Positions 21,641 to 30,550 of a DNA stretch of 64,000 bases are shown one piece after another (within the stretch, counting starts at the first letter, position 1; each line of letters starts with the position of its first letter). This DNA comes from Methylocystis sp. MJC1 (lineage in GTDB: Bacteria > Pseudomonadota > Alphaproteobacteria > Rhizobiales > Beijerinckiaceae). The stretch lies in assembly GCF_026427715.1 (NCBI RefSeq), contig NZ_CP107558.1:409001-473000 (forward strand). The letters run 5' to 3'. The position numbers and the translations under genes are program-made. The notes under the pieces were generated by a model. It made no database searches. It was not told the DNA's origin and saw only the letters and a list, made by a program, of their open reading frames with translations.

Positions 21641-24287
21641 GAGCGAGAATAGCGACAAGACTGTGACTGCCGCGCCGTCGAAGACGTTGCATCTGAAGCA
21701 GCGCCCGGCGGGGGAGCAGGGCATGGTGCGCCAGAGCTTCTCCCATGGCCGCTCGAAAGTGGTCGTGGTCGAGAAGGTGAAGCGTCGCGCGCCCGGCCAT
21801 GTCGAGCCGGCGAAGCCGACTGCAGCCGCGCCCGCTGCGCCCGCCGCGCCGCCGCCCGCCGCTCCAAAAGCTTCCGCCCCGCCGCCGCGGCAAGAACGCG
21901 CTGCGCCGCCCTCGCGCGGGAACGCCGGCATGGTGCTTCGCGCGCTGACCGACGAGGAACGCGAGGCCCGCGCACGCGCGCTGGTCGACGCCCGCTCGCG
22001 CGAAGAGGATGAGCGGCGCCGCGCCGAGATCGAAGCCAAGGCGCGCGCCGAGCGCGAGGAGCGCGAGCGCGCCGACCGCGTCGCCGCCGAAGCGCGCAAG
22101 CGTGAAGAGGAAGAGCGTTTGGCCCGTGAGGCGGAAGCCAAGCGCAAGGCCGAGGATGAGGCGCGCCGTCGCCTGCCGCAGGACCAGCAGCACGCCGCGG
22201 CCGCGCCCTCGAAGCCGGCAGCGCCCGCGCCGAGGGCCGCCGCGCCGGCCGGAAGGCCTGCAGCGCCTGCCGCCCGACCGGGCCAGCCGGGTCAGGTCGA
22301 GACGACGACGATCCGGCGTCCGCCCGCCCGCACCGTTGGCGGTTTCACGCCGCCGACGCCGCCGCGTCCCGCGCCGTCGCGTGGCGGGGCGATGAAGGAT
22401 CGCGGTCGTCTGACGGTTTCGACCGCCACCGCGGGAACGGATGAGGAGCGCACGCGTTCCGTCGCGTCGTTCAAACGACGTCAGCAGCGTCTGTTCCGCG
22501 GTCAGGTCGAGCAGAAGGAAAAAGTGCTCCGCGAGGTCATCCTCCCCGAGACGATCACCATCCAGGAACTGGCCAACCGTATGTCGGAGCGCGCCGTCGA
22601 CGTCATCCGCCTGCTGATGAAGCAGGGCGAGATGCACAAGATCACCGATGTGATCGACGCCGACACCGCGCAGCTCGTCGCCGAGGAGATGGGTCACACC
22701 GTCAAGCGCGTCGCCGAGTCGGACGTCGAGGAGGGTCTGTTCGACACGCCCGACGCCGAGGCCGACCTCGAGTCGCGTCCGCCGGTCGTCACCATCATGG
22801 GCCACGTCGACCACGGCAAGACCTCGCTGCTCGACGCGATCCGTCAGGCGAATGTGGTCGCGGGCGAAGCCGGCGGCATCACTCAGCACATCGGCGCCTA
22901 TCAGGTAACGTCGCCTGGCGGCCAGCCGGTCACCTTCATCGACACGCCCGGCCACGCCGCCTTCACCGCCATGCGCGCCCGCGGCGCCAAGGTGACGGAC
23001 ATCGTCGTGCTGGTCGTCGCCGCCGACGACGGCGTCATGCCGCAGACGATCGAAGCCATCAATCACGCCCGCGCGGCGGGCGTTCCGCTGATTGTGGCGA
23101 TCAATAAGGTCGACAAGCCGGACGCCAAGCCCGAGCGCGTGCGCACTGAGCTGCTTCAGTATGAGGTGCAGGTCGAAAGCATGGGCGGCGAGACGCTCGA
23201 AATTGAGGTTTCCGCCAAGCAGAAGACCAATCTCGACAAGCTGCTCGACGCGATTTCGCTGCAAGCGGAAGTGCTCGACCTCAAGGCTAACGCCGATCGC
23301 GCTGCCGAGGGCACGGTGATCGAGGCGCGTCTCGACAAGGGCCGCGGCCCCGTCGCGACCATGCTCGTTCAGCGCGGCACGCTGCATGTGGGCGACATCA
23401 TCGTCGCCGGCACGCAATGGGGCCGCGTCCGCGCCTTGCTCGACGACAAGGGAGCCACGCGCCAGGAGGCTGGTCCGTCCTTCCCGGTGGAGATTCTCGG
23501 CTTCAACGGCACGCCCGAGGCCGGCGACCGCGTCGCGGTGGTCGAGTCCGAAGCGCGCGCCCGCGAGATCACCGAATATCGCGAGCGCATGAAGCGCGAC
23601 AAGCTCGCCGCCCGCGGCGGCACGGCGCGCGGCTCGCTCTCCGACATGATGAACCAGCTCAAGACGGCGGGCCGCAAGGAATTCCCGCTCGTCATCAAGG
23701 GCGACGTTCAGGGTTCGGTCGAAGCCATCGCGGCCGCGCTGGAGAAGCTCGGCACGGACGAGGTCGGCGCGCGCCTTGTGCATGTGGGCGTCGGCGGCAT
23801 CTCCGAGTCGGATATTGCGCTCGCCGAGGCGTCGAACGCCGCGGTCATCGGCTTCAACGTGCGCGCCCATAAGGAAGCGCGCGAGGCGGCCGAACGCGCC
23901 GGCATCGAGATCCGCTACTACAACATCATCTACAACCTCGTGGATGACGTGAAGGCGGCGATGTCTGGCCTGCTCGCGCCGACGTTGCGCGAGACGATGC
24001 TCGGCAATGCGCAGATCCTCGAAGTCTTCGACATCTCGAAGGTCGGCAAGGTCGCGGGCTGCCGCGTCACCGACGGCAGGGTTGAGCGCGGCGTGGGCGT
24101 GCGCCTCATCCGCGACAATGTCGTGGTGCACGAGGGCAAGCTGTCGACGCTCAAGCGCTTCAAGGACGAGGTCAAGGAGGTCGAAGCCGGCCAGGAATGC
24201 GGCATGGCCTTCGAGAACTACCAGGACATGCGTGCGGGCGACATCATCGAGTGCTACCGCGTCGAGGAGATCAAGCGGACGCTGTAA
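21633..24287 (+). CDS. infB: Translation initiation factor IF-2
   Basis: 884 aa from the ATG at 21633 (MSESENSDK), overlapping the end of the previous gene. A long Ala/Pro/Arg/Glu-rich N-terminal region (about 1-290, with a charged coiled-coil-like stretch near 110-180) is followed by the IF2-N domain ([21 protein letters not shown]) and the G domain near residue 389: GHVDHGKTS (G1), DTPGHAAF (G3), NKVDKPDA (G4), then domains II-IV. It delivers initiator fMet-tRNA to the 30S subunit and promotes subunit joining. Length is normal for alphaproteobacterial IF-2. Confidence 0.97.
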   Translation: MSESENSDKTVTAAPSKTLHLKQRPAGEQGMVRQSFSHGRSKVVVVEKVKRRAPGHVEPAKPTAAAPAAPAAPPPAAPKASAPPPRQERAAPPSRGNAGMVLRALTDEEREARARALVDARSREEDERRRAEIEAKARAEREERERADRVAAEARKREEEERLAREAEAKRKAEDEARRRLPQDQQHAAAAPSKPAAPAPRAAAPAGRPAAPAARPGQPGQVETTTIRRPPARTVGGFTPPTPPRPAPSRGGAMKDRGRLTVSTATAGTDEERTRSVASFKRRQQRLFRGQVEQKEKVLREVILPETITIQELANRMSERAVDVIRLLMKQGEMHKITDVIDADTAQLVAEEMGHTVKRVAESDVEEGLFDTPDAEADLESRPPVVTIMGHVDHGKTSLLDAIRQANVVAGEAGGITQHIGAYQVTSPGGQPVTFIDTPGHAAFTAMRARGAKVTDIVVLVVAADDGVMPQTIEAINHARAAGVPLIVAINKVDKPDAKPERVRTELLQYEVQVESMGGETLEIEVSAKQKTNLDKLLDAISLQAEVLDLKANADRAAEGTVIEARLDKGRGPVATMLVQRGTLHVGDIIVAGTQWGRVRALLDDKGATRQEAGPSFPVEILGFNGTPEAGDRVAVVESEARAREITEYRERMKRDKLAARGGTARGSLSDMMNQLKTAGRKEFPLVIKGDVQGSVEAIAAALEKLGTDEVGARLVHVGVGGISESDIALAEASNAAVIGFNVRAHKEAREAAERAGIEIRYYNIIYNLVDDVKAAMSGLLAPTLRETMLGNAQILEVFDISKVGKVAGCRVTDGRVERGVGVRLIRDNVVVHEGKLSTLKRFKDEVKEVEAGQECGMAFENYQDMRAGDIIECYRVEEIKRTL

Positions 24288-24393
24288 GGGGCCGCGCCTG
24301 GCGCGCTTTCCGTTCGCATGGAAATCATGCGAGGCGATAGGAAACCGCGCGAGATAAAGAACACGAATGCGCTCTGGAGGGCATTCGAAATAC

Positions 24394-24473
24394 CGTCATT
24401 GCGAGGCGCAAAGCGACGAAGCGATCCAGAACCCCAAGAGTGTCTGGATCGCTTCGCTTCGCTCGCAATGACG
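24394..24473. repeat. Palindromic intergenic repeat, family A copy 1
   Basis: 80-bp imperfect palindrome with ends CGTCATTGCGAG and CTCGCAATGACG, and an inner pair around GCGATCCAGA / TCTGGATCGC. It lies in the 224-bp gap between infB and rbfA. Two related copies are at 41790-41871 and 43568-43649. Confidence 0.85.
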
Positions 24474-24511
24474 TTGGCAAAACCAATTCGAGCCACCCAA
24501 GAATCGTCGTC

Positions 24512-24934
24512 ATGTCCCGATCTCACCACTCCCCAGGCTCCACGCCGTCGCAGCGCATGTTGCGCGTGGGCGAGCTCGTGCGTCACGCCATGGCGCGCAT
24601 GCTTTCGCGCGGCGAAATCAGCGATCCCGTGCTCGAGAAGCATGTGGTCACGGTCGCGCGCGTCAAGATGAGTCCCGACCTCAAGCTCGCGACGATCTTC
24701 GTCATGCCGCTCGGCGGCAAGGACGAGACGGAGGTCATCGCCGCGCTCGATCGCCACAAGAAATTCCTGCGCGGCGAGATCGCGCACGAGCTCAACCTGA
24801 AATTTGCCCCGGACATCCGTTTCCGCATCGACGATAGCTTCGACACGGTGTCGCGCATCGACGCGATCCTCAATTCCGAGCGCGTCAAACGCGACCTCGA
24901 AGCGCCGGATGACGACGCGCAGGACAACGTCTGA
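24512..24934 (+). CDS. rbfA: 30S ribosome-binding factor A
   Basis: 140 aa from the ATG at 24512; the frame is open further upstream only because of the repeat. RbfA pattern: [47 protein letters not shown] (KH-like core) and [22 protein letters not shown]. It assists 16S 5'-end maturation and cold adaptation of 30S subunits. Unusually, it is separated from infB by a palindromic repeat. It is 8 bp from truB. Confidence 0.94.
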   Translation: MSRSHHSPGSTPSQRMLRVGELVRHAMARMLSRGEISDPVLEKHVVTVARVKMSPDLKLATIFVMPLGGKDETEVIAALDRHKKFLRGEIAHELNLKFAPDIRFRIDDSFDTVSRIDAILNSERVKRDLEAPDDDAQDNV

Positions 24935-24942
24935 AGAAGAAT

Positions 24943-25845
24943 ATGAATAAGAAAAGATCCAATCGCGTCGTCGTCGACGGCTGGGTGGTGCTCGACAAGC
25001 CTGTGGGCCTGACGTCCACGCAGGCTGTCTCGCGCTTGAAGCGCATTTACAACGCTCAGAAGGCCGGTCACGCCGGCACGCTCGATCCTTTGGCGTCGGG
25101 CATCCTCCCCGTAGCCTTCGGCGAGGCGACCAAGACTGTTCCATTCGTGCAGGACGGCGAAAAAGCCTATCGCTTCACCGTGCGTTGGGGCGCTGAATCT
25201 AACACCGACGATTCCGACGGCGAGATCACGCGCACGAGCGAGAAGCGGCCTACGCGCGCCGAGATCGAGGGGCTCATGCCCCAGTTCCTCGGCGACATCT
25301 TGCAGACGCCGCCGCAGTTTTCCGCGATCAAGATCGGCGGCGAGCGCGCCTATGACCTCGCGCGCGAGGGCGCGCAGGTGGAGCTCAAGGCCCGCGCCGT
25401 CACCATCCATTCGCTGACGATCGAGGCCTTTTCGCCCGAGGAGACCGTTTTCTTCATGGAATGTGGCAAGGGCGCCTATGTGCGCGCCATCGCCCGCGAC
25501 CTCGGCCGGCTGATGGGCTGCTACGGCCATGTCACGGCGCTGCGCCGGACGCGCGTCGGCCCTTTCATCGAAGAAGACTCCTACACGCTGGAGGAGATTG
25601 AAGCGCAAGGCATGGCCGCGGATGCGCTGCTCTCCGTCGAGGCGGGCCTCTCGGAGCTTCCCTGCGTCGTCGTCGACCGCGACACCGCGGCGCGGCTTCG
25701 ACGTGGCGGCTCAGTGATCCTGCGCGGTCGCGACGCGCCTGCTGAGGGCGTGGTCTACGCGGCTTGCGGCGGCGTGCCGGTGGCTTTCGGCCAGGTCGTC
25801 GAGGGGGCGCTGGAGCCCTCGCGCGTGTTCAACCTGCCGTTCTGA
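24943..25845 (+). CDS. truB: tRNA pseudouridine(55) synthase TruB
   Basis: 300 aa. GWVVLDKPVGLTSTQAVSRLKR, then GHAGTLDPLASGILPVAFGEATK with the catalytic Asp near residue 48, LQTPPQFSAIKIGGERAY and GKGAYVRAIARDLGRLMG. It converts U55 of tRNAs to pseudouridine in the T-loop. It is the last gene of the operon here; a stem-loop follows. Confidence 0.96.
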   Translation: MNKKRSNRVVVDGWVVLDKPVGLTSTQAVSRLKRIYNAQKAGHAGTLDPLASGILPVAFGEATKTVPFVQDGEKAYRFTVRWGAESNTDDSDGEITRTSEKRPTRAEIEGLMPQFLGDILQTPPQFSAIKIGGERAYDLAREGAQVELKARAVTIHSLTIEAFSPEETVFFMECGKGAYVRAIARDLGRLMGCYGHVTALRRTRVGPFIEEDSYTLEEIEAQGMAADALLSVEAGLSELPCVVVDRDTAARLRRGGSVILRGRDAPAEGVVYAACGGVPVAFGQVVEGALEPSRVFNLPF

Positions 25846-25854
25846 TCCATATTA

Positions 25855-25877
25855 GCGCCGAGGATTTTTCTCGGCGC
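25855..25877 (+). terminator. Stem-loop after truB
   Basis: Perfect 8-bp stem GCGCCGAG / CTCGGCGC with a T-rich loop, 9 bp after the truB stop. No U-tract follows, so its strength as an intrinsic terminator is uncertain. It marks the end of the translation operon; no rpsO follows. Confidence 0.5.
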
Positions 25878-25951
25878 GCGAAACGATCCGTCGACTGATT
25901 GTCTGTTGCCCAACGCGTTGCCGCTGTCTCTTGCTATCCCCGACGGCGCTC

Positions 25952-27322
25952 TCAGCTCTCTTTCAGCGAAATCCGAAACGTGGCCCCGCCGCCCGGGGTC
26001 TGCTCGACGGACAGCGAGCCGCCCATCGACTCGACCAGCTCCTTTGAAATGGCCAAGCCGAGCCCGGCCCCGTTGCCAGTTGTATCGCGCCGCCAGAACG
26101 GTTCGAATACCCGCTCCATCTCGGATGGACGAACGCCCTCGCCATGGTCGATGACGTCGATTGACGCCGGCGCGGAGACGCGGACGAGAACGACGCCCCC
26201 CGTCGGCTCGGCGCGAAGCGCATTGTCCAAGAGATTTGTCACCACGCATTCGAGCGCCCATTTGCGAAGGCGGACGCTGATTCGACAAGGCGGCCCTTCG
26301 AAAGCAATGTTCCGACTATTCTCGATCGCGAGAGGCGTGATGTCGGCGATCAACGTCAGAATAGTCGGGCAAAGATCAAATTCATCGATGGCAGGTTCGC
26401 AATGCGCGGCAAGACGCACTGACGCGAGCAGCTGCTCGACAATGGATTGAACGCGCCGAATATCGCGCTTTATGTCGCGTCTGAACGCAGCGTCGTCGGG
26501 ATTGTCGGCGTGAGCCCGCATGATCGCGATCGGCGTACGCAACTCATGTGCGGCATTGGCCACAAAACGACGCTGAGCCGCGACGCCGGCGTCGAGGCGC
26601 GATAGCGCATGATTGACTGCGTCGATGAAGGGCGCGACCTCTTTCGGGGTCTGCTGCGCGGAGATGCGCCGATGCAGCGTGTGCACGTCGATCGAGGCGA
26701 TGTCCGCAGCGGCCGCGCGCAAGGGCGTCAATCCGCGCCGGACCACGATCCACGCGACGAGCGCCGCGCCCAATATGCCGGGAGCGATGACGATGGCGGT
26801 GTGCCAGGTCAGAAACAATTTTGCGACCCCATAAAGGTCGTCCCACGCAAAGCGGTAGCCGTAAACGGCGATTGCGTACCGGCCGACGGGCGTCTCTAAC
26901 AGCCGCAGGCTTCCGCGCGCCCTCCCGATTTCATCGCCGGGCACGCGGAATTTTATCGCGAGCGCGTCGATCCGCTCGAGACCGGCAAGGGCGGCGACAA
27001 GGGCAGGCGAAGATCCGGGAAGCGGCGCTTTTGTTCGAGCGTCGAAAACAGCGTAACCGGCTTGCGGATTGGCCTCCATATAGTTGCGCAACGCGGCGGT
27101 AGGTTCGATGCGGACGCTCTTGTCGGGCGCGCGCGTCAGCGATGTTTGGACGAGGGCGCTGAGCCGATATTCGCCCCAGTCGTCGGGCGCGATCGTTGAA
27201 GCGCCCAAACCGGAGATGGAGATAAAGAATTCCATAATTGGAACGAGGAAGACGATCGCAATGAATTGCGCCGCGGCAAGGCTGACGATCAAGCGAAACG
27301 CCAGTGACTGCCGCCCGCTCAC
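25952..27322 (-). CDS. Two-component sensor histidine kinase (HAMP-HisKA-HATPase)
   Basis: 456 aa, starting with GTG that overlaps the regulator stop (GTGA). Membrane segments around residues 10-38 and 168-194 flank a periplasmic domain of about 130 residues with no recognised fold. Then HAMP-like, H-box RRFVANAAHELRTPIAIMRAH (His259), N-box VTNLLDNALRAEP, G1 VIDHGEGVRPSEM and G2 GAGLGLAISKELVESMGG. It is expected to sense an extracytoplasmic signal and phosphorylate the adjacent response regulator. The arrangement beside the TonB receptor suggests a metal or metallophore signal; this is inference. Confidence 0.93.
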   Translation of the reverse strand: MSGRQSLAFRLIVSLAAAQFIAIVFLVPIMEFFISISGLGASTIAPDDWGEYRLSALVQTSLTRAPDKSVRIEPTAALRNYMEANPQAGYAVFDARTKAPLPGSSPALVAALAGLERIDALAIKFRVPGDEIGRARGSLRLLETPVGRYAIAVYGYRFAWDDLYGVAKLFLTWHTAIVIAPGILGAALVAWIVVRRGLTPLRAAAADIASIDVHTLHRRISAQQTPKEVAPFIDAVNHALSRLDAGVAAQRRFVANAAHELRTPIAIMRAHADNPDDAAFRRDIKRDIRRVQSIVEQLLASVRLAAHCEPAIDEFDLCPTILTLIADITPLAIENSRNIAFEGPPCRISVRLRKWALECVVTNLLDNALRAEPTGGVVLVRVSAPASIDVIDHGEGVRPSEMERVFEPFWRRDTTGNGAGLGLAISKELVESMGGSLSVEQTPGGGATFRISLKES

Positions 27323-27999
27323 CTCTCGGGCGCCCGCGCGATCATATAGCCGATTCCACGCGCGGCGTGGATTTCGACTCCGGCGCCGAGATCCTGCAAG
27401 CGCTTGCGCAAACGCGATACGAGAATGTTCAAGGCATTGTCCTGCACGTCATCGTCGAAGCCATAGACTTCATCTTGAAGCTGATTGCGCAAGACCAGGC
27501 GCCCGGCGTTGCGCATCAGCATCTCGAGCAAAGCGAGTTCGCGCCGATGAAGCACCAGTGGCTTTCCGTTGATCGATACTTGTTGGGATGCAAGATCGAA
27601 AGAGAGCGCCCCAAGCAGGACGGGCGGCGCCGCCTCTCCGCCGGGACGCCGCAAACAGGCCCTGATCCGGGCCATCAGCTCGTCGAGATCGAAGGGCTTG
27701 GCCAGATAATCGTCGGCCCCTGCGTCCAGGCCGCAGATGCGCTCGCTCACGGTTTCGCAGGCGGTCAAAACGAGAATGCGGATGCCCGGCTGCAGCCGTT
27801 TGAGTTCCGGCAATAGTTCGAGCCCGTCGCCGTCCGGCAATCGACGATCGAGAAGCGCAAGCCCGTAACGATGGCATTGCAGAGCCGCCCGCGCTTCTTC
27901 CAGCGCGCCGACATAATCCGCAATGAAGCCTGACCGCCCAAGACGCGCCCCGAGGGCCCGAGCCATATCCGGCTCGTCCTCGATCAACAGCACGCGCAT
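27319..27999 (-). CDS. OmpR/PhoB-family response regulator
   Basis: 226 aa from the ATG at 27999 (MRVLLIEDEPDMARAL); the frame runs open to 28122 but the receiver starts here. Receiver domain with acidic pocket EDE, phospho-acceptor Asp near 51 (LALLDRRLPDGDG), Thr/Ala (LTACE) and Lys (YLAKPFDLDEL). The winged-helix output domain (residues 130-222) includes LHRRELALLEMLMRNAGRLV and VSRLRKRLQDLGAGVEIHAARGIGYMI. It is cotranscribed with the kinase and divergent from the TonB receptor, whose promoter region it may bind. Confidence 0.94.
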   Translation of the reverse strand: MRVLLIEDEPDMARALGARLGRSGFIADYVGALEEARAALQCHRYGLALLDRRLPDGDGLELLPELKRLQPGIRILVLTACETVSERICGLDAGADDYLAKPFDLDELMARIRACLRRPGGEAAPPVLLGALSFDLASQQVSINGKPLVLHRRELALLEMLMRNAGRLVLRNQLQDEVYGFDDDVQDNALNILVSRLRKRLQDLGAGVEIHAARGIGYMIARAPER

Positions 28000-28217
28000 C
28001 TTGAAAGCCGGGTCACGCGCAATCGCGCGTCTGCAAGTTTGAACATTGATCGCTCCGCCGCGCTGAGAAGCTAATGCCGGATATGATAAAAATGCAACAG
28101 TCACGCAGAAGCCAGGGCGCACGCCTCTGGCGTTATCTCCATGAAAGCTTGGCTACCTAGGAAACCGCCTCCGGGATGCGGCAACTTCCCGACAAATGAG
28201 CGGATAGGAGGCCAACC
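28000..28217. promoter_or_regulatory. Divergent control region of two-component system and TonB receptor, with two hairpins
   Basis: 218 bp. GCCAGGGCG / CGCCtCTGGC (28111-28131) forms a 9-bp stem with one bulged T; CCGC (28165-28168) can pair with GCGG (28178-28181). They would lie in the receptor leader. I do not recognise a known riboswitch and see no convincing Fur box. A regulatory leader is possible but unproven. Confidence 0.35.
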
Positions 28218-30542
28218 TTGCTCGATCGCGATCTTTTCAAACATGTCAGCGCTGGCGTTTTGGCGCTTTGCTATTCCGGCGACGCGCTCGCCCAGGAGAA
28301 TTTGCCGACGATCGAGATCGGCGCGCCGGCGCGGCCGGCAGTCGGTCGGGCGGCGGCGCCGGCGGCACAAGCGGCTCCTAATTCGGCGCCCGTCCGAGGC
28401 CAGGCGGAAAGCGGCCCGCCCGTCCGGCAGACGACCGCCGGACCGGTGCGCGGCTATCAGGCGCTCACCTCGCGCGCCACGCGCTTCGAGACGCCGATCA
28501 AAGAATTGCCGATGTCGATCGAAGTCATCCCGCGCAAGCTGATCGACGACCAGCAGGCGATTTCGCAAAGCGAAGTCTTTCGCAACGTTTCGGGCTTGCA
28601 GCCGGTCAGTCCGCTTTTTCCGGGCGGCATTGGTCCGAGCCTGCGCGGCATGCGGGCCGAGCGATATATCGACGGCTTGCCGAATTTTTATGATCTGGGC
28701 GTGCGCGATCTGCTCGCAAATGTCGAACGTATCGAGGTGCTGAAAGGGCCGGCGAGCATTCTCTTCCAGGGTGGCTCGAGCCCAGTTGGCGGCGTCGTCA
28801 ATGTCATCTCGAAGCTGCCGACGCCGGATCGTTTTGCCGAGGCAGGGATTCGCACCGGCGGCTACAGCTATCTAAGTCCCTATGTCGATATCAATCAGCC
28901 GCTCACCGAAAACAAAAGCGTCCTTTTCCGGCTAACGGCGCAATATGAGACCACGGAATCGAACGTCGACGTCGTGCGGCGGCGCAGCTACACGGTCAAT
29001 CCAACGATAAAATTCGCGCCGACAGACGCAACGTCGCTGACGGTGCAGGGATATATCACGCGGCGCGACCAGCCGGATTATCCCGGCTTGCCCGCGACCG
29101 GCACGATCGACACGGCTTTCTATTCCGTGCGTCCGCAAGCCTTTCTGTCAAATGCGGGCTTGCCGGCGTCTAGCACGTCGTCCTCGGGAGTCACGGTTCG
29201 TTTCGATCACAAATTCGACGAGACCTTTTCGACCTTCACCAGCGCGCGTTTTTCGTCCTCGAGCCTGTACGAGCCGTCGCAGATCCCCTTCGGCAATACG
29301 CCGACCTTCAATGCCGATTCTACCCTGCGTCGCCTTATTGGCGGGCCGAGCCAGTTTTATATGGCGAATACGATCATGGCCCAGCAGACGAAGGAAATTT
29401 CCGTCACATCGAATGTGATGGCGAAGTTCGACGCTGGTCCGACAAGGAACAAGCTCCTGCTCGGCGGCGATTTCAACCGCGTCTGGGACCAGGGCTATAT
29501 GGCCGCCGCAAACGCCACCCAGCCTGATCCCAAAATCAAAAGCGTATTGGACTTTTTCGGGTTTGGGGTCTACGCGCCCTTCTATCCGATCCTCGTCGAC
29601 TTCCGGGCGCCTGTCATCCCGCCCTATGCTTATCCGCTTCCCGGCCAGGGCGGTTACACCACGCTCAGCCGCATCAACAACGCCTACCAAAATGCGGGCG
29701 TGACGGCGCAACTCCAGTCTACGATCTTTGAGCGCCTGCATATTCTCGCCGCAGGCCGCGTCGCCTTCGTCGATATCTATTCGGAGGAAGGCGCCGCCCG
29801 GCCGCCGACCAGATTCAATTCGAGCCAGACGGCGTTTCTTCCGCGTGTCGGCGCTTTGTTCGACGTGACAAACTGGCTCTCGGTCTATGGCAGCTATGCG
29901 CAAGGCTTGCGGCCTGTCACCCTGTTCAATGGTGCCGGCGGCGCGGCGCCCAAGCCGGAGGGCTCCGAGCAATGGGAGGCGGGCGTCAAATTGGACGGCC
30001 CGATGGGCCTGTCAGGCACGCTCGCCTATTTCGACCTCAAGCGGACCAATGTGCCGATCACGCCGCCTGGCAGCCTGACCCAGCGGCAGTCGGGGGAATG
30101 GCATTCCTCCGGCGTAGAGGTGGATTTGGTTTGGCAGCCGACCGCCAGCCTGTCGTTCCTCGCGAGCTATGCGCATATCGACGCCAAGGTTTCAAAGGAT
30201 TTGAATCCGAAGATTCAGAATGCGCCCTTGAACCTCGCGCCGCCCGACTCGGGCCGCTTGTGGGGGAACTACGCCTTCGACGGCTTTTTGCAGGGGTGGT
30301 CGCTGGGAGCGGGTCTCTATGCGGCCTCGGGACAGGTCATCGAGATCGGCCGGCCTTGGAGCACGAGCGGCTATGTCACATTCGACGCGGCTCTGACCTT
30401 CAAGCACGACAATTTCACCTTCTCGGTCAACGGTAAGAATCTCGCGGATCACCAGTATTTTGTTCAGTATCCGTATCTTTCCGGGCGTGTCATGCCGGCC
30501 GAGGGGCGGGCGTTATTCGCCAATCTTTCCGTTCGCTTGTAG
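28218..30542 (+). CDS. TonB-dependent siderophore receptor
   Basis: 774 aa from a TTG with a strong AGGAGG six bases upstream. A signal peptide ends near residue 26 (GDALAQ) and a possible TonB box (LPTIEIGA) follows. Plug domain around residues 92-210: TPIKELPMSIEVIPRKLIDD, RNVSGLQPVSPLF, LRGMRAERYIDGLPNFYD, VERIEVLKGPASILFQGG, GGVVNVISKLPT, which are siderophore-receptor signatures. The remainder is a 22-strand barrel ending in RALFANLSVRL. There is no N-terminal signalling (STN) domain, so regulation probably runs through the adjacent two-component system. It imports a ferric siderophore or other metallophore in a TonB-dependent manner. The downstream gene starts 9 bp after the stop. Confidence 0.93.
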   Translation: MLDRDLFKHVSAGVLALCYSGDALAQENLPTIEIGAPARPAVGRAAAPAAQAAPNSAPVRGQAESGPPVRQTTAGPVRGYQALTSRATRFETPIKELPMSIEVIPRKLIDDQQAISQSEVFRNVSGLQPVSPLFPGGIGPSLRGMRAERYIDGLPNFYDLGVRDLLANVERIEVLKGPASILFQGGSSPVGGVVNVISKLPTPDRFAEAGIRTGGYSYLSPYVDINQPLTENKSVLFRLTAQYETTESNVDVVRRRSYTVNPTIKFAPTDATSLTVQGYITRRDQPDYPGLPATGTIDTAFYSVRPQAFLSNAGLPASSTSSSGVTVRFDHKFDETFSTFTSARFSSSSLYEPSQIPFGNTPTFNADSTLRRLIGGPSQFYMANTIMAQQTKEISVTSNVMAKFDAGPTRNKLLLGGDFNRVWDQGYMAAANATQPDPKIKSVLDFFGFGVYAPFYPILVDFRAPVIPPYAYPLPGQGGYTTLSRINNAYQNAGVTAQLQSTIFERLHILAAGRVAFVDIYSEEGAARPPTRFNSSQTAFLPRVGALFDVTNWLSVYGSYAQGLRPVTLFNGAGGAAPKPEGSEQWEAGVKLDGPMGLSGTLAYFDLKRTNVPITPPGSLTQRQSGEWHSSGVEVDLVWQPTASLSFLASYAHIDAKVSKDLNPKIQNAPLNLAPPDSGRLWGNYAFDGFLQGWSLGAGLYAASGQVIEIGRPWSTSGYVTFDAALTFKHDNFTFSVNGKNLADHQYFVQYPYLSGRVMPAEGRALFANLSVRL

Positions 30543-30550
30543 GAGCGTGA

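Noticed and set aside
21390..24131. 913-codon minus-strand open frame across infB
   Set aside because: Antisense shadow of IF-2; low-complexity Arg/Gly/Asp/His product with no recognisable domain.
28141..28542. Plus-strand ORF of 133 codons overlapping the TonB receptor start
   Set aside because: Arg/Pro/Ala-rich product in the wrong frame relative to the receptor, which has a much stronger ribosome-binding site.
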